DNA from: Todiramphus chloris collaris | Taxonomy: Eukaryota; Chordata; Aves; Coraciiformes; Alcedinidae | Length of the DNA: 64,000 nucleotides | Assembly: GCA_025345505.1 (NCBI GenBank) | Contig: JANVCC010000073.1 | Span: 2,388,053 to 2,452,052, forward strand | Direction of reading: 5' to 3' | Shown: positions 12,694-22,950 of the stretch, in pieces | How positions within the stretch are numbered: the first letter of the stretch is position 1 | How the letters are laid out: each line of letters opens with the position of its first letter | Notes under the pieces: model-generated | What the model saw: the letters and a program-made list of their open reading frames with translations, nothing else | The model's database searches: none | What the model was told of the DNA's origin: nothing | Position numbers and translations under genes: made by a program

Positions 12694-15600
12694 CTGCTCA
12701 ATACAGTGCTTCTTCTGAACTACCAGTTAGCACTCACACACTTTCTCCATGCACATCCACACACTGATGTCGCTTTCAGAGAAGAAGAGGGGGCCCCAAA
12801 CTGTCACACATCCCTCTCAGGTTTTTGAGGACCCCACAGAGCAGCTCCCTTGACAGTTCCCCGAGCTCAGGCTCAGACAAGCCTAGGCCAGCAGAGTCAT
12901 GAGGGGAGCACCAGCCAGAGGGGAAGGTGTAATCCCGACGGCACGTGGCACGGCACGTCTCCACACAGCCCTAGTTCCGTATTCCACACCCTTCCTGGGG
13001 TTAAACCGTCAGCTGCTCCCTCAGATCACACAGCTCACAGCTCAGGCGCAGTGCCTTTGAGACCAGAATAACGCAGCGATAGCGTGGTTCCTAATTAAAC
13101 ACCAATTTAGGAAGCTAGAGCTATGCCACGGATTACAGTGAAAATGGCCTGTATACTCCCACCTGATTGGCATGCAGAGCCACGAGGAAGCTGTAACACC
13201 GTGTGGCATTTTTAATCACATAAAGATTTCTTCAAAGCTACCAGAGCTTGACGACTGATGCTCTTGCCTTGAGGGAGAGTTGTAAGCTCATTTGCAGGGG
13301 AGAAAGACAGACAGACAGACGGATGGGAAGAGGACAATTGACTGAAAGCTGATTTTTAATGAGGCAGGCTTCCTCCAGCCAGCCCTTTGATACGCAACTT
13401 TGCTTCTGACCAGGATTCACTTTAAACGACACAGGCGACATTTCTCTGTCACTAATCTAATTCTTCATCATAATTGCATTCGGCAGAGCTGGGTCCAAAC
13501 AGTGCCGCCCAGTGGCATCGTTCAGAAAGATAAACAGAAATTCTGCCCTTAGGGTTTCCATACATCCGCTTCTCTCAGTGTGCCCACGACAGTGTGGGGG
13601 TTTGACTGGGCAAAATGGGATAATTGTGACTGGGACAGCCCGGACAGGCAGGTTGGCCAACACTTTTTGAGCGATTTCAGATGTTTCTGCGACGTTCCCA
13701 CCTACGTTGCTGAGGTTGTCTTGGTACACACAGCATACGTAGGCAGATGCAGCGTGTGCTGGAGAGTTCAGCCCCACAGCGCGGGCTCATGGCTGCATGA
13801 TGCGTGTCCAGGATTTCCACCGTATCGAGCTCTTTGGATGTGAGCCACACGGAATATCCTGCTCATGGTTAAAAGAACCCTGAACGGTGGTATTGCTATT
13901 TGACACAGCTCTAAGGCCTCTCTAATGGGGACTCACAAAAGCACAGGACAAACGTGTATTGTTAAGCCTCACAATACCATCCTGAGACAACTGCACCATT
14001 AGGCTGTCATCTTTGTTAAATGCAGAGAGAAGAGCAGGTTCCAGTCCTGGGCGCTGCATCAGGGATAGAAGCTGTTCCCTACTTCCAGCAAGGCCCTGAA
14101 ATTGAAGATGGAAAACATGCATTTGATCCTGCTCTTCACACTCTCTTCAGTACAGACTAGCGCCCATTTCTTGCTGAAGACGAAGCTCTGAAGCAAGCCC
14201 CAGCTGCCTAAGAAATAAATACATTCCTCTCATGAAATATGAAGAGGAATGGGTAGTGCTCTGATAGAATATTGAAAATTAATATTGAAAGCATCAAAAT
14301 ATTCTGTCCTTCATCTAACACGGCAAAAACACAGCAGCAGCCTGCTGGAGAGGAGGCGATTAATTTGGAAAAAGGGATTAAAAGTGCAAAGCGTCAGCAG
14401 CTCGGTTTGCAGATAGCTAAAGGGGGACTGTACCCCATGCTGTAAACATTTCCAAAGGGTGAGAAATTATTAACGATGATAGAAGGAAGGAGTGCTGGAA
14501 GTAATGGGATCACACGAAATACGGCAGAGCTAAAGATAAATACGTGGCAAATAATTGTTATAATGGAAATGTGATAGGGTAGGTGGTATCTCCTCATTTA
14601 GGATATTTACAATTAAAATGGCTAAGACGTGAGAAAATTCTCTGCACTGAGAAATCCGGCACTACATATATAGGTGTATACTTAGAATATCAAATGTCTG
14701 TCTGCTATTTGATGGAAAAATTTATAATTAATCTTTTTAATATCCCATTATCGTGAACTGAGGAAAAAAATCAGCTTTAGAATTCCATTTTCTGTGCTAA
14801 TGTATATAATTTTTTTCTACGCTTTTAAGGCTAATAACGTACTATATATATGTGATATTAATATTTTCCCTGCAAGTTTTGCCTTAACCTGCTGCTCCTT
14901 CTTTAGTAACTCCCCAGTGCCGCTGGCTTTAATTCCCCCCTACACTATTTCAGTCTGTTAGCCAGTTCCCATCTTCTCTTTCTCCCCACTATACCAGTTG
15001 ATTTAGGTGACACCAGATGATTGGCACCCGTACAAGGCACTGCACAAACCCAAGAGAGCCACAGAAAGAGACAGGCCACAAAGCTATAGCAATCAGAAAC
15101 ATGACAAGCCCTTCTCTCAGAGTGACCTAACCAAGAGAAGGAAGCTGATCAGTATGCAAGGGGAGACTGAAACCTGTATTTCACACGGTAACGTTGACAA
15201 TTCCACTTATGGCAGGGATCAGACTAAACGAAAGTGGCCCCAGAGCTGTTGAAATCATAATGAATTCCAGAGTCACGTTGGAGGATAAAGAAGAGTGACA
15301 ATACTCAATCATGATTTAGAATCAATGGTATTGGAAGGGTATGAACAGAAGGAGGATGTTTCAAAGCGGCTGAAGAAAGACGGAAAATTAATGGGAAGGA
15401 ACAAAGGCAAAGAAATTAAAACTGGAAAACCAGGACATGGTTGGGGGGTGGGGGGGGGGGAGGAATAGAGCCCATCACTCAGAGATATAAAATCAGTCTT
15501 GGCAAGTAGAATGCGTGCCAAAAGGCACAGTACTGGTTTGAAGAGGGACTGTATGGACATAGTGTTAGCTGCTTTACAAATTATTTAACATTCCTCATGT

Positions 15601-17484
15601 CTGCTAGTTCTATTACAGATAACCCAGGGCTACAGAACTAGCTGAAATCCTGACTGGCCTGCTGTCTGTCACAAAAGCTCTACTTCATGCTCAGAAGGTT
15701 ACCATTAGTTTTTGCTGGGATTTTTCTTGTGATTTTTTTCTCCTGTTCTTTTTTTCTTAAGTGATCTGTCATGTATTTTGGCTATTTCATCTCAGCCTGT
15801 TCTGGTGCTCTGCATTTTTTGCCCGGTGTTGCATTGGTTGTAGAATCAGAGCCGCTCCACTCGCAGCGAGGCTGTCTAAGATTGGCCTTGCATTATTTTG
15901 ATGCCGAGTGTTAGCCATCTGGCACTGTGCGCTGCAGTATTTAGCGCCACAAATAATAATGAAAAATATGGTAATAGCTCGTGATGCTTTAACATAAAAA
16001 TATAAGACAGAGGGTATAAAGCCTTGGGCGTATCATCTTCAAGCTGCCAAAGCACGTTGTTCCCTCTGCCCTTGTTTTCCATAAACGATTCTGTGATTGG
16101 AGACAGCAGTGGAAAGTCATCGGTTAATGCACATTAATGAAACCGCGTTCCTTGCAGTTAATGAACTCCGGTCCTGAAGAGCAGCGGGCAGGAGAGCCCC
16201 CAGGATTTGTACCTTTCTGTTCAGGGAGATCTGGGCACTTCCAGGACCCGTGAGAAAAAGGTGCTTGAGTGCAGCTAGACCGGAGAGGGCTCTGTCTTCC
16301 GCACGTCCGTCAAGCCCCCTAGAAATGCTTGAACTTGAAATAAAATCCCCTTTTCCTTCTGCCTCCCCGCATCACAATAGGGTGAGGAGACTGCTACATG
16401 TTCAGCACAACTGCTGTTCTCACTGTAGGTAAGTTGTGTAATTAGATGGGGCTAAACCAAGGTGAGAGCTAAACAGGAGTGACTCTGAGGCAGAGGTGAA
16501 TTGCAGCAACTCCCGGAACTTCCCAGGCTTTCAGCACTTCAGGAACAGAGTCTAAGGGTGTTCAGGTTCAAAGGCAGCAGGCATTTGCATGGATGTTCAT
16601 CTGAGAGTCTCAGAAGCTGTCATCACTGTATCAATCCCTCTGCCCTTCATCTCAGCTTCCTACTTTGAAATATCCTGATCCTTCTGCCCTCTCCAGGTTT
16701 TGTTCTAACCTGTGCTCTGCCTCACTGCAAATACACCAGGACCATTCTTTGGCCTGTTTTGTTGTTGCTTTTTCCCCCCTCCCGTTGTTCCTGTGGCCTC
16801 CCCTGAAGTGGCCAAGGTTTAGTCCTGCCAAGGGGCCGAGAGAACACAGAGCCTTCTGTCCACAGAGCATTTCTCTTGGCCAAGGCACAAATGGAAGCTT
16901 TTATTCCCTCCTGTGCAGAAGCCCCCAGTAATGAGGTGTTTGGCCGGGGAAACATGGTAAGAGAAATGCACAGTTTAAACATAGATTTCCAATTTCCAGC
17001 TGAAATGTTGGGAGGAGGGTGGTGGGGGAAATGGAGAAATGGATCTGGACTAATCTGGGGGATCAGAGCCTGTGAGCAGCACAGTTTTCATGTTGTCTTG
17101 GGCCATGGAAGCCTCAGAGGCTGTTAACCTCCTGGGACTTTCTGACTTGAATAAGGTTTGTCAGCCTTGTGAAGGAGTTGCAGGGGAGGGCCTCAGGGGT
17201 TTTTTTGAGTAAGGAGGATATCGAGGAATGGAGAAGCCTGGAAAACCACTCTGGGACTCCCCCTCACCTTCCTTCTGTAGATCTCTGGCCCATTGGAAAT
17301 TTGTCTTACCCGGAGAGATCACCAGGAGCCTTGAGTTTCTCCTGGGTGTTTCTGAAACATTCCCTGTCAGGACCAAGACTGGATTAAATAGCAGCTCGTC
17401 CTACTTCTCCAGCTCCTCTTTGAGAGCACTCTGGAAGGAGGGTGCAAAGACACAGACACAGGAAAGTTGAGGGCATCTTTCTGT
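12694..17484. other. ABCB7-UPRT intergenic spacer, left part
   Basis: No gene was recognised on either strand. Features seen are a CAGA-type short repeat near 13309-13322, a G-run at about 15446-15460, and AT-rich homeodomain-like stretches near 14340-14900 and 15840-16140 that could be regulatory (see findings). Confidence 0.5.
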
Positions 17485-17765
17485 AACTGCAGTGCATATA
17501 GTCACTGCTAAGGGATGTCACTGGCTGATCGTTCCTGTGCCTTTTCACACACAAAGGTTCCCACATTCCTGGTCCGGCTGCAGTCACAGTGTACACCCAT
17601 ATGTGACAGCATCAGCATTTATTGGCACTTCTGCACTTCCTGGCCTGGAAGGGTTTGCAGTTCCACACCTACAGCCCCCTTAAGTAGCTGGGAATGGTGA
17701 CACCTGGTGAGAATTACAGGTTAACCATTAACTGACCTGCCATTCTCCTTTTTGTCCTTTTGCAG

Positions 17766-17798
17766 CTGCGTGCTGAAGATGGATCATCACTGTCCCTG
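17766..17798 (+). pseudogene. Copy of ZDHHC15 exon 6 (DHHC motif)
   Basis: All 33 bases are the same as ZDHHC15 exon 6, giving [11 protein letters not shown] with flanking splice sites (TTTTGCAG and GTATGT). The source donor is GTACGT. Splicing to the next block could not rebuild a DHHC protein, because exon 7 is absent. Confidence 0.93.
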
Positions 17799-18424
17799 GT
17801 ATGTCCTAGATACTGGTTTGAAGAGAGGCTGATTAAATATATTTCTCCCACAGAACAGTGTCTCAGTGCCTCTCGGTTTACACCATGCAGCTCTTTATGT
17901 TGGGAAATTTATAAAGCAATTACACTTTGAAATGGCCTGAAATGCTGGATATTTTGAAAGACAGATCGTTCATGTTTATTCCATAAACTATGTGTAAAAA
18001 GAAACCAGTTCTATCACTATAATTTAAGCCCCAACTGCTAGTTCACTCTTTTTTTAAAGGGACTTCACGTTAGCCTGTAATTCCAGGTGTAGAATCTTTT
18101 CAGCAGGCAGTTGCTCTGTGACAGTTTCGCCAGTGGCAAAAACATTCTAAAAAAAATACCAACTGTCACTTGCCACAGCAAGAAGTCTTGAAAAGACTTC
18201 AGATACATTTCAACTTGACCACTAAGGGGAGCTATTTATTGATGATATTGTGTTGGGTAATCAAGAGATTAATAAACCCCCCCCCAAAAAACTGCAGTGC
18301 TTGCTGTGTTACCCATGTGTGCTGTACATCTCCCCAGTGCAACTTTGCTTTTGTTCTCTAGGAACAAAGGGTGTCCAGCTTTTCCTTGTTCCTATCACTT
18401 GTTCTGTGTTGCTTTTCTTTCCAG

Positions 18425-18494
18425 GGTGAACTGACTAACAGACGTTCCAAATTTCACCTCCTTCCCCTTCTTTGTTGTGGCCGTGTTCTTCGTA
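18425..18494 (+). pseudogene. Broken copy of ZDHHC15 exon 8 (5' part)
   Basis: It starts after a good acceptor (TTTCTTTCCAG) and reads GELTNRRSKFH like the source. A small indel in the TTCTTTG region then shifts the frame, and similarity stops at about 18494, before the GYHCWL segment. Confidence 0.85.
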
Positions 18495-20026
18495 ACACAC
18501 GATGCTCTGCCAGAAGCAGTAGTTTGGCCCAGAGCGGCGGGACGAGTCACCACCCTAAGTGACAGCTCGCAGGGTCGCGTTCTCTGAATTCTTATTTTTA
18601 ACAAAGTGCTAAAAACTTGTACAGTTCAAACTGGGCATTGGCTGACACTGCATGGCCAGTAATAAACATCAACATAGCAGGTTTTAACCGCCTGCTTGGT
18701 ATTTAAAAGTTAATACTCACAGTCTCCTGAGGACAAGAAAAATATGTTAAAGAGAAGGGAAACGAGGTGAGGCAGAGATGGGGACAGTTAAAGACGGGAA
18801 GAGAAATCTATTAATGCTACAGGCAAGTACAACAAAACAGCTTCTACCTGTTGTCTCCAGCATTTCCTTTTGTCTCCGAAAGTCATTTTTAGTATGGTAC
18901 AGAAAGCCCAAGCACACAGTATAGACAAAGTCTACTCATCATTAGTGCAATAATTCCTTATATCCAGGTACTAAAACAGCCTAGTTGTAAATAAAGAGTT
19001 ACAGCCTCTGTGGTTTCACTCATCAATTGTTACAAGCTCGCTGCCATCCCTCAGCGTGTGGGCACCATCTCCAGTGCCTTGCTGAATGCTAATCAGCTTC
19101 CACCTAATTGAACCACAGAGGGATATCTCTTCCACATCAACACCTACCAGCAGCTCCCAAATTGGTTTGCGAAGCTTACTAGAGATATGCCCATAGGTTT
19201 ATTGGAAGTCACACCAGGCATTGTAAAATAAGCAGTAAGGTGGTCTTGAGGACCATCACATCGTGCCCATACCTCGAGACTATTCCTAATTCAACATAAA
19301 GGGGGTAAAAATAAAGGAAGAAGCCACGTGTGGAAGTCCATCTATTAATAGTGCAGCTCCTCTAATTAGAGGCAGGCATGAAGCATTATATTAAGGACAT
19401 GCTTATATCCAGCCATGCTTTAGATTAGCACTGAGATTTTTCCTCCCCTTCCTTGAGAGATCCAGCTGACAGATGGTGTCAGAGTTTTGTGGCTGAGATC
19501 CAGAAGTGGAACTCTTGTCTGGGATTTAGCTTTCATCAAAGGGCATCTTGAGCTAGAACGTGTACATCCAAGCTGTCCCCAATTTTTATTCACATCTTTC
19601 TCTTCCAAGAGATTCCTGGGATTTACAATATTCCTTTGGATCCATAACCTATTTTAACATTCCCCTTGAAGGGTTTAGAGTACCCCAACCCTATCTTTAG
19701 AAAGGCTTTTTTCCTGGGATGGAGTGAGTTGGAACCATCTTCGGTCTACCTAACAAATAAGATTTCTTAGTAAATCTTCTGGTACTTCAACAGAAAGCAT
19801 TCACAAGCCTATTAGCAATACACTAATTAGCAACACTCCATTCACTTGGATACATTCTCTGCACAGAGAAGCTGGTTTCACATGAGCACATAAGTTGCCA
19901 GCTCTACTTCTTACCAGACTATAAATAAGCATGTGGCTCATTACTGTTTCTTGATCAGGATTAAACACAGTTACAATCAAACATTCTGGATGAGAATAGG
20001 TTTATAAGGAATGACATCAACCTGGG
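18495..20026. other. Intergenic spacer between the ZDHHC15 fragment and the LTR
   Basis: No gene or recognisable repeat was seen. The sequence is mixed, with no long reading frame of interest. Confidence 0.5.
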
Positions 20027-20506
20027 TGTCTCTGTTTAGCCCCTATCCAGGGTTAAACTACAGCGGTTGCTCCATCACCCCTCCCCAGCTGAGAAGAGGG
20101 ATCAGGAAAAGGAGAGGAGACCCACGAGTTGAAATGAGAATGGATTTAATGAAACAGCCAAACTAACATTGATACTAATGCCAATATAAAGTACTCACAC
20201 TTACACTCAGCCCAGCAAGCGTACGATGGTCACAGCAAACAGCCTCGGGAACAGGGCGATGAGCGAGACCCTCCAGAGATAGGAGCACCAGGAGAAGAAG
20301 GAAGAGAAGAAGCAGGAGAAAGCTGGCTTCATCAAACTTCTCCCTTTATACCGAGTGTGACATTTATGGGATGCACATGGAGCCAGCTCAGGGCAGCTGC
20401 CCTGGCTTCTGCCCTTCCCAGTTTAAGCTCTCCTGGCTGACTGGAAACTGCTCCGGGCCTGCAGATTGTGACTGGCCTAGGACTTGATCCCAGTCAAACC
20501 AGGATG
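20027..20506 (-). mobile_element. Solo LTR, ERVL-like avian endogenous retrovirus
   Basis: Read on the minus strand it has the layout of the common neoavian ERVL-type LTR. It has a 5' end with CTGGTTTGACTGGGATC, a TATAAA box (complement at 20345-20350), a pyrimidine-rich CTTCTTCTCTTCC segment, an ATTAAA poly(A) signal (20145-20150) and a 3' end with GGGGCTAAACAGAGACA. No internal retroviral sequence flanks it, so it is a solo LTR. The flanking five bases (CTGGG on the left, CTTGG on the right) are near-identical and could be an aged target-site duplication. It cannot encode protein. Confidence 0.8.
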
Positions 20507-21579
20507 CTTGGCTTTGAGGATTCTGTGATAAAAACTGATGCTTCAAAAGGCCTGAATTAATATACCTGTGGGAATAACGGGAACCAATTTTTATAGCTTT
20601 TTATAAACCCTCTTTGTTTTATTGCAGTTCATTCTCTTTGCCCTTTATTTCACAGTTCACATCCAGCCGTAAATGGCTTTTTTTTTTCTTTTTGTCTGTT
20701 GTGACTACATTTTCCCCCCGTTCATCTGTTTTGAATTAAATAGAATAAATTAATTCCAGTTTATTGCCTCTGAAATGTCTCGATTTTATGAGGTATGTAA
20801 TACCTCCACACTGGAATTTTGGTGCTTCTCCACTACACTCTGATGGTTCTTCGTACAGGAAGAAAATATCAAAGTACTGACTTCCAGCATCTTTTATTAG
20901 GCAGATGATGCTTTCAAAGTGTTGAGAAAACATGAGCAAATTAGTCTTAATGCCAACACCATATGTCAGGGGTGTCTTGATTTTTTTTTTATCTTCATTT
21001 TGCTGTTGGGGACAGCGAGACATCCCTGCCAGCTGCACGGCATCTCTGGGTCTATCGGTCGGTACCCTGGCCTTGCCATCGGGCCCTGGCTCGCTGTCTG
21101 TACAGCTGTTGGGGGCCATACTCCAGTTATCCCAGTACATCCCTCTGATCAGCCCAATATTACTTTGCCACAGCGTTTTAGCATTTACTATTTCAGGATT
21201 TTTGCATTGGCAGCATTGTAGCTTATGGTGCTTTGGGAGGTGGTGCGGAAAAAGTCGGGATTAGGTATCTTTTACGCTTCTGTTCACAAATCTCCTCTGT
21301 GGCGAGTTATTTCCATCCTGAGAGCTTCTAATTTTTCTACTGAGCTGCTTCTGCCACCTTTTCCCCAGCACCAGCTCTGAAGCGTGCATTGCTTTCTGCC
21401 TGCCTCCAAGGACATCCTCTGCTTTTACCTTCAATCTGCAAAGAAATGGGCATTTTCTTTTGGTAGCAAGCTGCTTTAAACCACCTAAGTCTATAAACCT
21501 CATCCATTAGCTTTGTGTGTCTATAGCAGGAGCTTCATCCCCCCGGTTAGGTCACGCCGAGAGAAAAGCCTGGCTCGTC
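20507..21579. other. Intergenic spacer upstream of UPRT
   Basis: No exon or recognisable element was seen. It contains a T-run near 20680-20690 and another at about 20980-20990. Confidence 0.5.
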
Positions 21580-21664
21580 TCTGCCTGTCCCTGCAGGGGG
21601 GTAGGACCAGATGACCTGTAAGGATCCCTACCAACCCAAAGCATCCCACCATTCTACGATGATC
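21580..21664 (+). mobile_element. CR1 LINE 3' tail, short
   Basis: CCCTGCAGGGGGGTAGGACCAGATGACCTGTAAGGATCCCTACCAACCC...CATTCTACGATGATC is the terminal part of a CR1, heavily truncated. It lies just upstream of the UPRT CpG island. Confidence 0.8.
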
Positions 21665-21899
21665 TCAGTCTATTCCAGATTCCGGTATCTTGAAAAGGGT
21701 CCCCAAATCCAACCAAATACAGGCAAAACGCCCTGCGGTCAGGCTTCCGTGCCAGGGGGCAGGCGGTGTTCAGCCCCTGGACCAGCGAGCCCTGCAGCTG
21801 CTGAGGGATCTCCGGAGGAGTCCTGCTGGAAAGCTGGGTTTCAGCGGGAGAAGGGCGAGGCCGAGGGAGAAGAGGAGGCCGAGGCTTCCCCCCAGGCCC

Positions 21900-22950
21900 C
21901 TCGACCGGCCGCTGCTGCCGCCGCTTGTGGAGAGCCCTGAGGAGCCCTCAGCGCCCCGGCGCGCGAGGCGCGAAGCGCGGGAAGGCGGCAGAGGACGAGA
22001 CGTCACCGCACCGGGACCCGCCCACAGGAAGGCCCCGCCCCGCCTCCCGTGCCCGCGCTCCCGCCGCTGCTTTGAGTGACGACGCCGGCAGCCAATAGGG
22101 CGAGGAGCGTCCGGCGCGCTCCCGACGCTTTCCACACCCCGCTTCCCCCCCCCCCCCCCCTCCCGCCCCCCGGCGGGCAGCGCGAGCGGCAGCGGTCGGG
22201 GCGGGGGCGCGCCCCGGCGCATGGAGGCGATGCCCTGTCAGAACCAGCGGCTCGGGCCGCGGCCGCAGGACGAGCAGCCGGCGACAGCGGCCGGCGGAAC
22301 CCGGCAGATCCGCTTCGCGGAGCCCGGCCAGGACAGCGGCTGCCCCAGCCCGGACAGCAGCAGCAGCAGCAACGGGGTGGTGGCGGCGGTGGCCCCGCCG
22401 GTCCCCGCTGGGGAGGTCGGCGCGCCGCAGATCGGGCCGCAGCTCAAGCTGCTGCCCATGAACGACCAGCTCCGGGAGCTCCAGACGATCATCAGGGACA
22501 AGTGAGCCGATCCCCAGGGCGGGCCGGGCAGCGCCAGGGGGAGGCCGCGCCGCGCCGGGCAGCGTGGCCTGAGGAGGAGCCGGGGCGGGGCGGCGGTTGT
22601 GGGGGGGAAGCCGGGGGGGAGATCGCTGCCCGCCGGCCCTCGCTGCCCTCAGGGAGCGGCGATCCCGCCGAGCCCGCACTCGTCCCGGCCTCCGCTGCCG
22701 GTTCCCGTGCTCGGCGCAGCCTTCCCGAGGGATGCGGCGGCGGCCCGCGGGGTTGGGGTCTCGCCGCGGCAGCCGGGTGGCCCCAGCTGAGGCCGGTGGC
22801 CGAGCTCGGGGTCGGCGGGCGGGCCTCTGTGCGGGGCGTGCTCCTGTGCCGGGCTCCACGCCAGCGCCTCGCCGTGCAGCCATTGCTGGTGACGTGGGGC
22901 CGGAGCGGAGCCGAGGGGAAGGGAAGGGAAGGTGCTCGCCGCCGCCTCTC
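21900..22950 (+). promoter_or_regulatory. UPRT: CpG-island promoter of UPRT
   Basis: Dense CpG surrounds the first exon. A CRE-like GACGTCAC lies at 21999-22006 and a CCAAT box at 22092-22096 (GCAGCCAATAGGG), 125-130 bases before the ATG. No TATA box was seen. A 16-base C-run at 22145-22160 followed by further C-blocks makes the minus strand G-rich. The exact transcription start cannot be read from sequence. Confidence 0.8.
22221..22501 (+). CDS. UPRT: UPRT coding exon 1
   Basis: It encodes residues 1-93 plus two bases of Lys94. It has a variable Ser/Ala/Pro-rich part and then the conserved LKLLPMNDQLRELQTIIRD. It ends GACAA before donor GTGAGC. Confidence 0.93.

Larger units (their letters stand above)
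17485..18494 (+). pseudogene. Inverted, unprocessed partial copy of ZDHHC15 (introns 5-7, exon 6 and part of exon 8)
   Basis: The sequence is colinear with the reverse complement of the ZDHHC15 gene in this window, in three blocks. Positions 17485-18110 match about 54660-54033, 18145-18361 match about 53570-53337, and 18362-18494 match about 51984-51843. The copy keeps intron sequence, so it is a DNA-level duplication and not a retrocopy. It contains exon 6 intact (17766-17798) with CAG acceptor and GT donor. It lacks exon 7 entirely and contains the first part of exon 8 (from 18425) with indels that break the frame. There is no start codon, upstream exon or downstream exon. The central 354 bases (17636-17989) differ from the source at only 4 positions by eye, while the flanks look about 80 percent identical. 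It lies in opposite orientation to ZDHHC15, with UPRT between them. Confidence 0.9.

Noticed and set aside
17766-18494. A second functional DHHC gene on the plus strand
   Set aside because: Exons 1-5, 7 and 9-11 are absent and exon 8 is frameshifted, so no acyltransferase can be made.
17485-18494. Processed (retrocopied) pseudogene of ZDHHC15
   Set aside because: Intron sequence with splice sites is retained and no poly(A) tail follows.
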